DNA of 28,264 nucleotides from CAAGNP01 sp964611185 (GTDB lineage Bacteria; Bacteroidota; Bacteroidia; Bacteroidales; UBA932): the NCBI GenBank assembly GCA_964611185.1, contig CAZSXE010000023.1:1-28264 (forward strand). The letters run 5' to 3'. Shown here in pieces: positions 14,776 to 24,548 of the stretch. The first letter of the stretch is position 1; each line of letters begins with the position of its first letter. Position numbers and translations under genes: made by a program. The notes beneath the pieces are model-generated. The model made no database searches and was not told where the DNA came from. It saw nothing but the letters and a program-made list of their open reading frames with translations.

Positions 14776-17700
14776 ATGATGAAAACCATTGTTAAAAGAT
14801 TGATCTTTTTTTCTCTTTTGCTCTCCTTCTCTTTGTCAGTATATGGAAAAGGTGAGGAGGGGCGTGTTTTAAAAAAGCGCATTGATGTGGTGAAGGATTT
14901 ATTTGAAAATGATATGTTTGTCGCGGCTCAAAAAGAGATAGATGACATATTGTCTTTGTATGATGAGATTGATAATGTAGAAAAAGGCGAAATAGAAGCA
15001 TACCGGCTTTTGAGTTCTATAAAACTCGAACAGCCCAATCTTGATGGTCAGGTTTATGCTTTTGAAGAAAAATATCCTTACGCGCCTCAGAGGTCGAGAG
15101 TAAAGTTTTTCCTCGCATCATATTATTTTAACAAAAGCGACTATAAGAAATCTTATGAAATCTTTACTTCGGTCCACGAGAAATATCTTCCCAAGGGGGA
15201 AAAAGTGGAGTATGTTTTTGATGTGGCTTATTGTAATTTGCGCACAGGAAACAATCAAGCGGCTGAAGATGGCTTCAGAAGAGTAATATCGTTCGGCACC
15301 ACACCGTTTAAGGCTTCAAGTCAGTATTATGCAGGTTATCTCAGATATATAGTGGAAGATTTTAAAGGTGCAATAGAGATGTTTGAACAGCTCAAAGGTA
15401 ATCACGAATATTCTGTTATTTCAAATTACTATATTCTCGAATCATATTTTATGTTAAAAAATTATGATTATGTGATAGAAAACGGGAAAAGGATTTTTGA
15501 TATGATGGAGGGTAATTATAAGATAAAGACTGCGAGGATATTATCAGAGGCGTATTATGATAAAAATATGGTCAGAGAGGCTAAGGAATATTTAGAGTTT
15601 TATTCCAAATCAGGTACGAACCTTTCAAAAAAAGACAATTATTATTCCGGCATTGTTTCATACTCTTTAAACTCATATTATGCTGCCATAGATGCTTTTA
15701 CCAAAGTAGCTGATGATATGGACTCTTTGGGACAGAGTGCTTATTATCATCTCGGAAACAGCTATATGAAGATTAAAAATAAGCACAATGCATGGATGGC
15801 CTACAAAGCAGCTTCTGAAATGAATTATGACAAGATTATCAAGGAGTCGGCTTTTTTCCTTTATGCTAAACTTTCATTCGATTTGAATTCGGATATTTCC
15901 GTTTTTAACAATTACATCAAGGAGTTTCCTTCTTCCAACAAATCGGATGAGATATATTACTATATAGCCACTTCATATTTGATTAAGAAAAATTTCAAAT
16001 CTGCCATCATGGCTTTGAATAAAATCAAATATCTGACACCGCAGATGGCTCTGAATCTGCAAAAAGCTGCCTTTTTCAGGTCTATGCAGCTTTTTGACAG
16101 AGGTTCATTTCGCTCCGCAATAACAGATTTCAAAATAGCCATTAAAAATGGCGCATACAATCAATCGCTTACCCTGCTTTCAAAGTTTTGGTGTGCTGAG
16201 GCCTATTACAGACTGGATGATTTCGAGGAATCTATAAATATTAATAAATCTTTGATTCAAAATTCTCTCTTTTGCAAAAGCAGCGAATATCCACTTGCTC
16301 TATATAACTTGGGATACGGTTATTTCAGACTTGATAATTATCCTGAAGCGATACATTGGTTTACCGAGTTTCTTAATCTATCTCCCTCTAAAAGAGATAT
16401 TGTGGTTGAGGCAAAAATAAGGGTTGCAGATAGCTATTTTATGCAGAAAGAGTATGAGCAAGCGGCCGCTTTGTATGAAGAAGTAGCTACTAAAAATTAT
16501 GATGTTAATGACATTTATGCTTCATATATGGGGGCGCTTTCATTCGGACTTCTTTCCCAGGAGATGAAAAAAATTGAAATGCTGCAGGGGATTATCGATT
16601 TTAAACCCGATTCCCCTCTATATCCGAAGGCTATGTATGAATTAGGGCGTACATATATTCAGGTAAATGACCCCGATAAGGCTATTGAGTGTTTCAATTT
16701 ATTAATCGTTAACCCGAGCGACAGTATATATTATTCCAAATCTTTGCTTGAGCTCGGCATGATCAATTCTAATTTGGGAAAGTACGACATCGCTCTTGAT
16801 TATTTCAGTAAGATTGTCGAGACTATCCCGTTGTCGGAGGACGCTCAAAGTGCTCTCGCGGGGATTGAAAGTATATACCAGATTAACAATAAACCGGAAG
16901 AATACCTCGCTTATCTCGACAGGATAGGGATGTCCTCAGTAAAAAGTGCCGATGAGAAAGAGATGATGCTCTTCAACTCAGCTGAACAAATTTTTCTTTC
17001 AGAAAATTATCACGAGGCTCTTATCTCGTTGGAGTCTTTTATTAAGAAATATCCCGAAGGGGCAAAAACATCTCAGGCTTATTTCTATATGGGTGAAACA
17101 TTGAACAAACTTGGCAAGCCTGAGCTCGCAGCAGATGCATATCTGAAGGTGATGAAGATAGGCGAGGGGTCATTTGCAGAGCTTTCAACACTGTATTATG
17201 CCAGAATTTGCCTCGATTTGGAAAAATATGATCAATCTATTAAGGCTTACCAGTCATTGTCGGAGATTGCAAAGTTTGAAAATAACAAATATGAAGCGAT
17301 ATTGGGACAGATGCGAGCCTTTTTTCATAATGGAAATTATGCAGATGCTGCAATTAAGGCCTACATCGTCATTTCATCTGAAAAAGGGGCAGCTAACAAT
17401 AAAATCGAGGCTACTTACATACTTGCCAAATCTTATCTTTCTCTAGGGAAGAGGGAGGATGCATTGCCTCTTTTGAAGCAGTTGTCAAAGGACAATTACT
17501 CTCCTGAAGGGGCAGAAAGTGCATATTTGTTAATACTTGACTCTTACGATGAAGGAGATTTTGCCTCCGTGGAAAGTCAAGTGTATGATTTATCGGATTC
17601 CAAGACGGAACAGACATATTGGCTTGCCAAGAGTTTTATAGTACTTGGTGACTCGTTTGCCGAGAGAGGAGAATGGGAGCAAGCACTTGCTACCTTTAAC

Positions 17701-17811
17701 AGTATCAAAGAGGGATATACTTCGGATAGAGAGTATGATGATGTGTTGGATCAAGTAAAAATGAGAATTGCCAAAATTCCTGATCAAAAGTCAGAACAAA
17801 CAGAAAATTAG
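14776..17811 (+). CDS. large secreted tetratricopeptide-repeat protein
   Basis: This 1011-residue protein starts with a signal peptide: a basic MMKTIVKRL start, a hydrophobic run, then SVYGKG as a likely cleavage region, with no lipobox Cys. The rest is almost entirely helical repeats with TPR signatures, such as ALYNLGYGYFRLDNYPEAI, AMYELGRTYIQVNDPDKAI and AYFYMGETLNKLGKPELAA, spaced about 34-37 residues. Such an array is a periplasmic or outer-membrane protein-protein scaffold. An upstream ATG at 14740 precedes the promoter and would spoil the signal peptide, so 14776 (or 14779) is used. The barrel-protein gene follows after 6 bases, so the two probably act together. No precise function is known to me. 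Confidence 0.85.
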   Translation: MMKTIVKRLIFFSLLLSFSLSVYGKGEEGRVLKKRIDVVKDLFENDMFVAAQKEIDDILSLYDEIDNVEKGEIEAYRLLSSIKLEQPNLDGQVYAFEEKYPYAPQRSRVKFFLASYYFNKSDYKKSYEIFTSVHEKYLPKGEKVEYVFDVAYCNLRTGNNQAAEDGFRRVISFGTTPFKASSQYYAGYLRYIVEDFKGAIEMFEQLKGNHEYSVISNYYILESYFMLKNYDYVIENGKRIFDMMEGNYKIKTARILSEAYYDKNMVREAKEYLEFYSKSGTNLSKKDNYYSGIVSYSLNSYYAAIDAFTKVADDMDSLGQSAYYHLGNSYMKIKNKHNAWMAYKAASEMNYDKIIKESAFFLYAKLSFDLNSDISVFNNYIKEFPSSNKSDEIYYYIATSYLIKKNFKSAIMALNKIKYLTPQMALNLQKAAFFRSMQLFDRGSFRSAITDFKIAIKNGAYNQSLTLLSKFWCAEAYYRLDDFEESININKSLIQNSLFCKSSEYPLALYNLGYGYFRLDNYPEAIHWFTEFLNLSPSKRDIVVEAKIRVADSYFMQKEYEQAAALYEEVATKNYDVNDIYASYMGALSFGLLSQEMKKIEMLQGIIDFKPDSPLYPKAMYELGRTYIQVNDPDKAIECFNLLIVNPSDSIYYSKSLLELGMINSNLGKYDIALDYFSKIVETIPLSEDAQSALAGIESIYQINNKPEEYLAYLDRIGMSSVKSADEKEMMLFNSAEQIFLSENYHEALISLESFIKKYPEGAKTSQAYFYMGETLNKLGKPELAADAYLKVMKIGEGSFAELSTLYYARICLDLEKYDQSIKAYQSLSEIAKFENNKYEAILGQMRAFFHNGNYADAAIKAYIVISSEKGAANNKIEATYILAKSYLSLGKREDALPLLKQLSKDNYSPEGAESAYLLILDSYDEGDFASVESQVYDLSDSKTEQTYWLAKSFIVLGDSFAERGEWEQALATFNSIKEGYTSDREYDDVLDQVKMRIAKIPDQKSEQTEN

Positions 17812-17817
17812 AGAGTT

Positions 17818-19464
17818 ATGAAACATATATATGTATTATCCTTATTTGTTTTTTCGATACTCTATACCACCGGTAACATATTCGGTCAGGATAGTATTAA
17901 TCCTACAGTCGAAGTAAGAAGAGAATTTGATGGAAAATTGCTTGAAATATCCAAATCCCCTTTGGATACTAAATACTCAGATACTCTTATGAAGTTTAAT
18001 CTTCAGTTCGATTATTCTTTCTTCGATCGTCCTTATTCTGATTTGTACGAATTTTCTCCGATAGAATCTGTAAATTTAAACAGAAAAGGGGTTATCAGTT
18101 ATCCTCTTTTTTACACCAAGCTTCTTTTGTCATATCCGTGGTCACCCGAAGCCGATGTTTATATTCAGCCTCGTACAGGTGATAAATTTTCCATCCTTTT
18201 TTATGGAAATCATAACTCTTTCTGGGGGCATAGTACCGGAGATGTACTTTCTCCAGTGAATAGAATGATAAACAGAGGGGGGTTATACGGCTCTTATAGA
18301 TGGAAAAAGGGTGAGTTATCCTTTGATGGTTCGTATTCAAATAATAATTACGGTCTGCTGTTAAATTATGCGGACACTATTTCGCGTACTTTTGAAAATG
18401 GCTGTGCCTCTGTCAGAGTTCGTTCTTTAGATTCGAGTCCTACTGCTTTTTATTATGATGTTTCCCTCAATTATAACCACATCTCGGATGTTTACTCCCT
18501 CATCGAACCGGATAATTTGGTAAAAGAGGATGGAATTAAAGCAGATTTATTATTCGGTATGACCATTGCAAGACGACATAAAGTTCTTCTTTCTCTCGAA
18601 TCAAATACGGTTTTTGACAACAAAAATAATTATGAGGGATGCTTAGGTAATTTTACTATAACTCCTCAGTATAAGTTTGAAAATGGAAGATGGAGGCTGA
18701 ATGCAGGTGTCTCTTTTTCAGGTATTTATGGCTCTTTCTTTTCTGAAGAGGGAAAAGTGGCTAATGTATATCCCAATGTCTATGCAAGCTTTGAGGCTGT
18801 TCGTAATTCGTTATGGATATATGCAAAAATAGACGGAGAAAACAGATTAAATACTTTTAATGATATTCTCCGTATCAACCCGTATTCGTCATTTTCTGGA
18901 CTTGGAAATTATTCCGTACCTATCAGGTCCGAACTCGGAATCAATGGTGTGGCTGGAGATAAATTCAGTTATTCCCTCAAAGGAGTATATGCCCACTATG
19001 ACAACTATATGAATTTTTATTCTCATTCAGCTCACCAATCGATAGTTCAGCTTAATAATGTTGATGAGATTTATGCAAAGGTCGAATTGCTTTTCAAATC
19101 TAAATCTGTCACTCTCGGAGCTTCGTTCAAATATGATTATTTCTTCGACTCTAAAGTATGTATGGTACCTGATTTTACAGTCGAATCGTTTTTCAAATAT
19201 AATTATCGTCAAAGAGTTTTTATAGATCTCAATTTATTGTACTTCAGTTCCATGATCACTTACGCTGATGATGATATTTCCTATTTACCCACACTCAAAG
19301 TGCCCGGTTTTGTCGATTTGGGAGCAAAAATAACCTATTCCATAAATTCTAAATTTTCAGTTTTCGCACAAGGAAAAAATCTCTTGAATCATAAAATACA
19401 GTATGTCCACCGCTATTATGAAAAAGGGTTAAATTTCGGGGTGGGATTGTTTATTAAGTTGTGA
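17818..19464 (+). CDS. outer-membrane beta-barrel protein (TonB-receptor-like barrel without plug)
   Basis: This 548-residue protein has a signal peptide ending near GNIFGQD. The body is rich in alternating aromatic/polar strands such as KLLLSYPWS, FSILFYGNH, LYGSYRWKKGELSFDGSYS and VTLGASFKYDYFF. The last strands, FSVFAQGKNLLNHKIQYV and GLNFGVGLFIKL, resemble the C-terminal end of TonB-dependent receptors. A plug domain and TonB box are not seen, and the length is too small for a full receptor. It is probably an outer-membrane barrel cotranscribed with the TPR protein 6 bases upstream. Its substrate or role is unknown. Confidence 0.8.
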   Translation: MKHIYVLSLFVFSILYTTGNIFGQDSINPTVEVRREFDGKLLEISKSPLDTKYSDTLMKFNLQFDYSFFDRPYSDLYEFSPIESVNLNRKGVISYPLFYTKLLLSYPWSPEADVYIQPRTGDKFSILFYGNHNSFWGHSTGDVLSPVNRMINRGGLYGSYRWKKGELSFDGSYSNNNYGLLLNYADTISRTFENGCASVRVRSLDSSPTAFYYDVSLNYNHISDVYSLIEPDNLVKEDGIKADLLFGMTIARRHKVLLSLESNTVFDNKNNYEGCLGNFTITPQYKFENGRWRLNAGVSFSGIYGSFFSEEGKVANVYPNVYASFEAVRNSLWIYAKIDGENRLNTFNDILRINPYSSFSGLGNYSVPIRSELGINGVAGDKFSYSLKGVYAHYDNYMNFYSHSAHQSIVQLNNVDEIYAKVELLFKSKSVTLGASFKYDYFFDSKVCMVPDFTVESFFKYNYRQRVFIDLNLLYFSSMITYADDDISYLPTLKVPGFVDLGAKITYSINSKFSVFAQGKNLLNHKIQYVHRYYEKGLNFGVGLFIKL

Positions 19465-19472
19465 ATTTTTAT

Positions 19473-19480
19473 TATCTTTG
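19473..19480 (+). promoter_or_regulatory. -7 element of gyrB
   Basis: TATCTTTG matches TAnnTTTG, 26 bases before the gyrB ATG and 8 bases after the end of the barrel-protein gene. gyrB can thus be transcribed on its own. Confidence 0.65.
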
Positions 19481-19506
19481 TCCTCTTATAAATAAAGATA
19501 ATTAAG

Positions 19507-21567
19507 ATGACAGAGAATGAAATTAAAGAAGCGGAAAAACACTATTCCGCCGATAGTATCCAGGTTCTTGAAGGCCTTGAAGCGGTCAGAAAACGCCCCT
19601 CGATGTATATCGGAGACATTGGTTCGAGAGGATTGCATCATTTGGTATATGAAGTAGTTGATAACTCTATCGACGAAGCACTCGCAGGTTATTGCAATTT
19701 GATAAATATTGTTATTAACAAGGATAATTCGGTCACAGTTGAGGATAATGGGCGTGGTATCCCTACGGGGATGCATGAAAAAGAGGGGAGGTCGGCTCTT
19801 GAAGTAGTATTGACGATTCTACACGCAGGAGGTAAATTTAGCAAGGATAGTTATAAGGTTTCGGGAGGATTGCACGGAGTGGGAGTTTCCTGTGTTAATG
19901 CTTTGTCGTCTTATTTGAGAGCTGAAATTCACCGTGAAGGCAAAATCTTTGTTCAGGAGTATTCAAAGGGCGTTCCGATGGCTCCTGTAAAAATCGTGGG
20001 GGAGACAGATAAAACCGGTACGATTATAACATTTGTCCCTGATAAAGAGATATTTACCTCAAGTATAGAGTTTAATTATTCTATTCTTGCTGCGAGACTT
20101 CGTGAACTTGCTTATCTTAATAAGGGGGTTAAGCTTACAATCAGGGATGATAGAGAGTCGCTGTTGAAGACTGCTACCAAAGATGTAGAAAATATTGATG
20201 ATACGGATGAAACTGATAGCTTGGATAGTGCTGATAATGAAGAGAATAGTGCTGAGCCGAAGGCCTCTGCTGGTAAGAAATATGAAGTTTTTTATTCTGA
20301 AAAGGGATTGCTTGAATTTGTGGAATATCTTGACGGTACGAGGGAGAAGCTAACAGAAAAACCTATCTATCTTGAGACAGATAAAGCAGGATTTCCTATC
20401 GAAATTGCTATGCAATACAATAGCGGTTTTAATGAAAATATCCATTCATACGTTAATAATATAAACACAATAGAGGGGGGAACTCACCTCACCGGTTTTA
20501 AAAGAGGGCTTACCACCACTTTAAAGTCTTATGCCGAAAAGAATGGATTTTTGCAGAAATTAAAATTCGATTTAGATGCTTCTGATTTTAGGGAAGGGCT
20601 GACAGCTGTTATTTCCGTAAAGGTGGCTGAACCTCAGTTTGAAGGTCAGACTAAAACCAAATTGGGAAACAGTGAAGTAGATGCTGCAGTGTCTCAGGCT
20701 ACTAAGGGAGCTCTTGAGGCATACCTCGAAGAAAATCCTAAGGATGCAAAAAGTATTGTCGAGAAGGTAATCCTTGCAGCCACTGCGAGACATGCCGCTC
20801 GAAAAGCTCGTGATTTGGTTCAGAGGAAAACAGTGATGTCCGGTTCGGGTCTTCCGGGAAAATTGGCCGACTGTTCTGACAGGGATCCTTCTAAATGTGA
20901 GCTCTTTCTTGTGGAGGGAGATTCCGCAGGTGGTACGGCAAAGACAGGAAGAGATAGAACATTTCAGGCCATTTTGCCTTTAAGAGGTAAAATCTTAAAT
21001 GTTGAAAAAGCGATGGAACATAGGGTTCTTGAAAGTGAATCGATTCGTAATATATATACCGCATTGGGTGTCACTATCGGGACTGAAGATGACAGTAAAG
21101 CTCTTAATATGTCAAAACTTCGTTATCATAAGGTTATAATAATGACCGATGCCGATGTTGACGGAAGTCATATTACTACCCTTATACTTACTTTCTTTTT
21201 CCGCCACATGGTTGACTTGATAAAAGAAGGGTATGTTTATATCGCCACTCCTCCTCTTTATCGTGTTAAAAAAGGGAAGGATGAGATTTATTGTTGGACG
21301 GAGGAGGAGAGAAAATCTGCCACACTGGAGTTGGGAAAAGGGACAGATAAAAATGTTGCGGTTCAGAGATACAAAGGTTTGGGTGAGATGAATGCCGAAC
21401 AGTTGAAAGATACTACGATGGATCCTTCTACCAGACTATTGAGACAGGTGACAATAGATAATGCAGCGGAGGCTGATCGCGTTTTCTCCATGCTTATGGG
21501 AGATGATGTCCCGCCAAGAAGAGAATTTATTGAGGCCAATGCCAAATATGCCAATATTGATGCTTAG
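19507..21567 (+). CDS. gyrB: DNA gyrase subunit B
   Basis: This 686-residue ATPase subunit of gyrase supercoils DNA together with GyrA. The GHKL ATPase domain has Glu49 and Asn53 in YEVVDNSIDEA, EDNGRGIP (79-86) and the lid SGGLHGVG (119-126). QTKTKLGNSE (381-390) marks the end of the transducer. TOPRIM motifs are VEGDSAGG (Glu470) and TDADVDGSH (547-555), and PLRGKILNVEKA lies between them. QRYKGLGEMN and the C-terminal tail are intact. An unusual acidic, low-complexity stretch (about 216-256, rich in Asp, Glu and Ser) sits in the transducer before KYEVFYSEKGL, where many GyrB proteins have only a short loop. GyrB is preferred over ParE by the conserved tail. gyrA is not in the window. Confidence 0.96.
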   Translation: MTENEIKEAEKHYSADSIQVLEGLEAVRKRPSMYIGDIGSRGLHHLVYEVVDNSIDEALAGYCNLINIVINKDNSVTVEDNGRGIPTGMHEKEGRSALEVVLTILHAGGKFSKDSYKVSGGLHGVGVSCVNALSSYLRAEIHREGKIFVQEYSKGVPMAPVKIVGETDKTGTIITFVPDKEIFTSSIEFNYSILAARLRELAYLNKGVKLTIRDDRESLLKTATKDVENIDDTDETDSLDSADNEENSAEPKASAGKKYEVFYSEKGLLEFVEYLDGTREKLTEKPIYLETDKAGFPIEIAMQYNSGFNENIHSYVNNINTIEGGTHLTGFKRGLTTTLKSYAEKNGFLQKLKFDLDASDFREGLTAVISVKVAEPQFEGQTKTKLGNSEVDAAVSQATKGALEAYLEENPKDAKSIVEKVILAATARHAARKARDLVQRKTVMSGSGLPGKLADCSDRDPSKCELFLVEGDSAGGTAKTGRDRTFQAILPLRGKILNVEKAMEHRVLESESIRNIYTALGVTIGTEDDSKALNMSKLRYHKVIIMTDADVDGSHITTLILTFFFRHMVDLIKEGYVYIATPPLYRVKKGKDEIYCWTEEERKSATLELGKGTDKNVAVQRYKGLGEMNAEQLKDTTMDPSTRLLRQVTIDNAAEADRVFSMLMGDDVPPRREFIEANAKYANIDA

Positions 21568-21591
21568 TATTAATTTTTAAGTTATATTTTT

Positions 21592-22851
21592 ATGGATATT
21601 TTTGAAAGAATAAATAAAGACGAGGGAGGTCCTTTAGGACAGTACCGCAAAAGAGGTCACGGTTATTTTACATTTCCAAAGCTCGAGGGTGAGATTGGAC
21701 CCAGGATGGTTTTCAATGGAAAGGAAGTTTTATGTTGGAGCTTAAATAATTATCTCGGGCTTGCCAACCATCCTGCTATAAGAAAAATTGATGCTGAAGC
21801 CTCTGCAAGATGGGGCCTTGCATATCCTATGGGGTCAAGAATGATGTCCGGTCAGACTTCTCTTCATGAGAAGCTCGAGAGGGAGTTGGCTGATTTTGAA
21901 AAAAAGGAGGATGCTTTTCTCTTTAATTTTGGTTATCAGGGTATTGTGTCCACTATTGATGCCCTTATGACTCGACATGATGTCATTGTTTACGACTCTG
22001 AAGCTCATGCCTGTCTTATCGACGGATGTCGTCTTCACATGGGTAAAAGGATGGTCTATCCACACAATGATATAGAGAGATGTGAAAAAACCATTCAAAG
22101 AGCTCTTAAAGTTTGTGAAGAAACCGGTGGTGGAGTTTTACTAATTACAGAGGGTGTATATGGAATGACCGGTGCACTTGGAATTCTTGACAAAATAGTG
22201 GCTCTTAAAAAGAAATATGATTTTAGAATAATGATTGATGATGCTCACGGTTTTGGAGTTATGGGCCCTAACGGAAGAGGTACATCCGAGCACTTTGGAG
22301 TTATGGATGGTATCGATCTTTATATTGGAGCTTATGCCAAGTCCATGGCTATAATTGGAGGTTTTGTTGCAGGGCCAAAGTCAATTATTAATTATCTTAG
22401 ATATAATTTACGCTCACAAATCTATGCTAAGTCTCTTCCTATGCCTATAGTAGAGGGTTGTCTGAAAAGACTTGAGATAATTCGCAGCAGTGAGGGAGAT
22501 GAGCTGAGAGCCAAATTGTGGACAATAACAAGAGCTCTTCAGGACGGTTTGAGAAGCAGAGGATTCGATATTGGACCTGCCCAGGCTTGCGTTACCCCTG
22601 TTTTTATCAAAGGTACTGTGCCTCAAGCCACCAATATCGTGGTAGATTTGCGTGAAAATTATAAGATATTCTGTTCTGTAGTGATTTATCCTGTAGTACC
22701 GAAAGATGTGATTATGTTCAGGATAATTCCTACTGCTTCTCATTCCCTTGATGATGTGGAATATACATTGAATGCGTTTTCTGATGTTAAGAAGAAGCTT
22801 GATGAGGGTTATTATGACTCGGAAGAGATTCAGAATAAGGCTATAAAATAA
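21592..22851 (+). CDS. spt: serine palmitoyltransferase (alpha-oxoamine synthase family)
   Basis: This 419-residue PLP enzyme condenses an acyl thioester with an amino acid. The PLP-binding Lys250 is in GAYAKSMAIIGG. His139 (DSEAHACLIDG) and Asp216-Asp217-Ala-His219 complete the cofactor site. The N-terminus has the long substrate-binding stretch PLGQYRKRGHGYFTF, which looks like Bacteroidota serine palmitoyltransferase rather than BioF or Kbl. The next gene, a short-chain reductase overlapping its stop codon, is the enzyme expected to follow (3-ketosphinganine reduction). There is no bioF or threonine-pathway context. The substrate is therefore probably serine plus a long-chain acyl group, making 3-ketosphinganine. 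It starts 24 bases after gyrB. Confidence 0.85.
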   Translation: MDIFERINKDEGGPLGQYRKRGHGYFTFPKLEGEIGPRMVFNGKEVLCWSLNNYLGLANHPAIRKIDAEASARWGLAYPMGSRMMSGQTSLHEKLERELADFEKKEDAFLFNFGYQGIVSTIDALMTRHDVIVYDSEAHACLIDGCRLHMGKRMVYPHNDIERCEKTIQRALKVCEETGGGVLLITEGVYGMTGALGILDKIVALKKKYDFRIMIDDAHGFGVMGPNGRGTSEHFGVMDGIDLYIGAYAKSMAIIGGFVAGPKSIINYLRYNLRSQIYAKSLPMPIVEGCLKRLEIIRSSEGDELRAKLWTITRALQDGLRSRGFDIGPAQACVTPVFIKGTVPQATNIVVDLRENYKIFCSVVIYPVVPKDVIMFRIIPTASHSLDDVEYTLNAFSDVKKKLDEGYYDSEEIQNKAIK

Positions 22852-23687
22852 TGTCTTTTTTTGAAAATAAGGTTGTAATTGTTACAGGAGCCAGTTCCGG
22901 AATCGGATTGGCTTCTTGTCGTTTATTTGCACAGCAAGGTGCAAAAGTGGTTATGGCCGCCCGCTCGGTGGATAAGTTAACTGAATACGGGAAAGAGTTT
23001 TCAAAATACAGTGAAGTTCTTATTGTTCCGACCGATGTTCAAAAAGAGGAGGATTGCAGACATTTGATTGATGCGACAGTCGAGAGATTCGGTAAGATAG
23101 ATATTTTGGTTAATGATGCCGGTATTTCCATGAGAGCTATGTTCAAGGACCTTGATCTTGTGGTCATTAAAAGGTCTATGGATGTTAATTTTTGGGGCAC
23201 TGTATTCTGCACTAAATATGCTTTACCCTATCTGTTGCAGACTAAAGGATCTGTGGTGGGAGTAGTATCTATTGCGGGTTTCAAGGGGCTTCCGGGAAGG
23301 ACCGGCTACTCTGCTTCAAAATATGCAATATGTGGTTTCCTCGATTCTTTACATGTTGAACATCTCTATGACGGATTGCATGTAATGATATTCGCCCCTG
23401 GTTTTACTGCATCAAATATTCGTAATTCTGCCATGACTGCCGATGGTTCTCCTCAGGGTAAAACTCCGAGAAACGAGGGGAAGATGATGACGGCTGAAAA
23501 ATGTGCGGAAAAGCTTCTTAAAGGGCTGAGAAAGAGGAAAATACGGGTAGTGCTTACACCTCTGGGAAAGGCTACCGTATTTATCAATCAAGTATTTCCG
23601 CGGTTTGTAGATAAGGTCGATTATGATATGATGCTTGCAGAGCCTGATTCTCCGCTCAGCCCCAAAAAATGTTCGCGAAATAAATAA
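22851..23687 (+). CDS. short-chain dehydrogenase/reductase, candidate 3-ketosphinganine reductase
   Basis: This 278-residue protein has an SDR fold: cofactor motif TGASSGIG (12-19), NDAG (88-91, where NNAG is usual), and catalytic Ser140, Tyr153 and Lys157 in YSASK. Arg38 in AARS after the second strand favours NADPH. The ATG overlaps the spt stop codon by one base (TAATG), implying translational coupling. With spt next door, reduction of 3-ketosphinganine to sphinganine is the likeliest reaction. The C-terminal region (FINQVFPRFVDKV) resembles the membrane-associating tails of long-chain SDRs, but this is by eye. Substrate is inference; fold and activity type are secure. Confidence 0.85.
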   Translation: MSFFENKVVIVTGASSGIGLASCRLFAQQGAKVVMAARSVDKLTEYGKEFSKYSEVLIVPTDVQKEEDCRHLIDATVERFGKIDILVNDAGISMRAMFKDLDLVVIKRSMDVNFWGTVFCTKYALPYLLQTKGSVVGVVSIAGFKGLPGRTGYSASKYAICGFLDSLHVEHLYDGLHVMIFAPGFTASNIRNSAMTADGSPQGKTPRNEGKMMTAEKCAEKLLKGLRKRKIRVVLTPLGKATVFINQVFPRFVDKVDYDMMLAEPDSPLSPKKCSRNK

Positions 23688-23692
23688 ATTCT

Positions 23693-24523
23693 TTACTCTC
23701 CGAGGTTTTCTCCGTTGAGTATTTTTCTGAAAAACCAAATATGATTTTCAAGGGCAAAGCCCCAATATTTCCATGAGTGATCGGCTTTGCTCAACGATTC
23801 GTAGTAGGGAATTCCGAGCTCTTTGCATTTTTCGCAAAATTCAATGGTGCATTTGGAGTAGTAATCTTCGTATCCACAGGTTATTACAAGCCATTTCTCG
23901 GAAGCTTCAGGATATTTTAGAATATAATCGTGGAGTCTGTTAACAGCGGATTCGCTGTCGTACAGAGAATTGTCAGGAGTATAGCGGCCGATAATTTCAG
24001 ATAAATACTTATCTTTCAATGATGTGTGTTGAAGATTGAGCACTCCGCTCATACTTCCCGCACTGCGAAAATTTTCAGGATGATCGAGGTATAGATTAAT
24101 AGCACCGTGTCCACCCATGCTTAATCCGGTGATGAAAGTAGATTCGGGTTTAATATGGTACTGCTGTTTCATTTTGGGGAAAAGTTCTTTGTCCCAAAAT
24201 GTTCTCCACTGCATCTTGCCACTGTCTATATTGTTCAGATACCATCCGTTATAGAAGCCGTCAGGACATATTATTCTAAAACCGCTTCTATCGCTTATTT
24301 CCTGTAAATTGTATTTATTGCTCCAGTCCTTGTAGCAGCCGGACCACCCGTGGAGAAGAAATAATGCGGGAGTTTGGGCTGAGGAGTCGCCGTGAGGCGA
24401 AAAAACAAGAACGGTATCGTTGCATTTTAAATATTCTGATTTTATTACTATCCTCTCTTGCGAAAGGAGGTCAACTGAAGAAAATAATAAAGAAATTAGA
24501 GAGATTATTATCGTTTTTCTCAT
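23693..24523 (-). CDS. secreted alpha/beta-hydrolase, putative esterase (esterase D/feruloyl-type)
   Basis: This 276-residue protein begins with a signal peptide (MRKTIIISLISLLF, cleavage probably near LLSQE). The hydrolase core has an oxyanion region LLHGWSG (56-62) and nucleophile Ser135 in GLSMGG. Likely Asp220 in GYEDYY and His249 in KADHSWKYW complete the triad. The pattern fits the PF00756 esterase family, which includes S-formylglutathione hydrolases, tributyrin esterases, feruloyl esterases and mycolyltransferases. A secreted form in this lineage often acts on acylated polysaccharides, but no carbohydrate genes are near. It converges on the reductase gene with 5 bases between. Confidence 0.82.
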   Translation of the reverse strand: MRKTIIISLISLLFSSVDLLSQERIVIKSEYLKCNDTVLVFSPHGDSSAQTPALFLLHGWSGCYKDWSNKYNLQEISDRSGFRIICPDGFYNGWYLNNIDSGKMQWRTFWDKELFPKMKQQYHIKPESTFITGLSMGGHGAINLYLDHPENFRSAGSMSGVLNLQHTSLKDKYLSEIIGRYTPDNSLYDSESAVNRLHDYILKYPEASEKWLVITCGYEDYYSKCTIEFCEKCKELGIPYYESLSKADHSWKYWGFALENHIWFFRKILNGENLGE

Positions 24524-24548
24524 TTTTATATGTTTTTTTTTAACTTTA

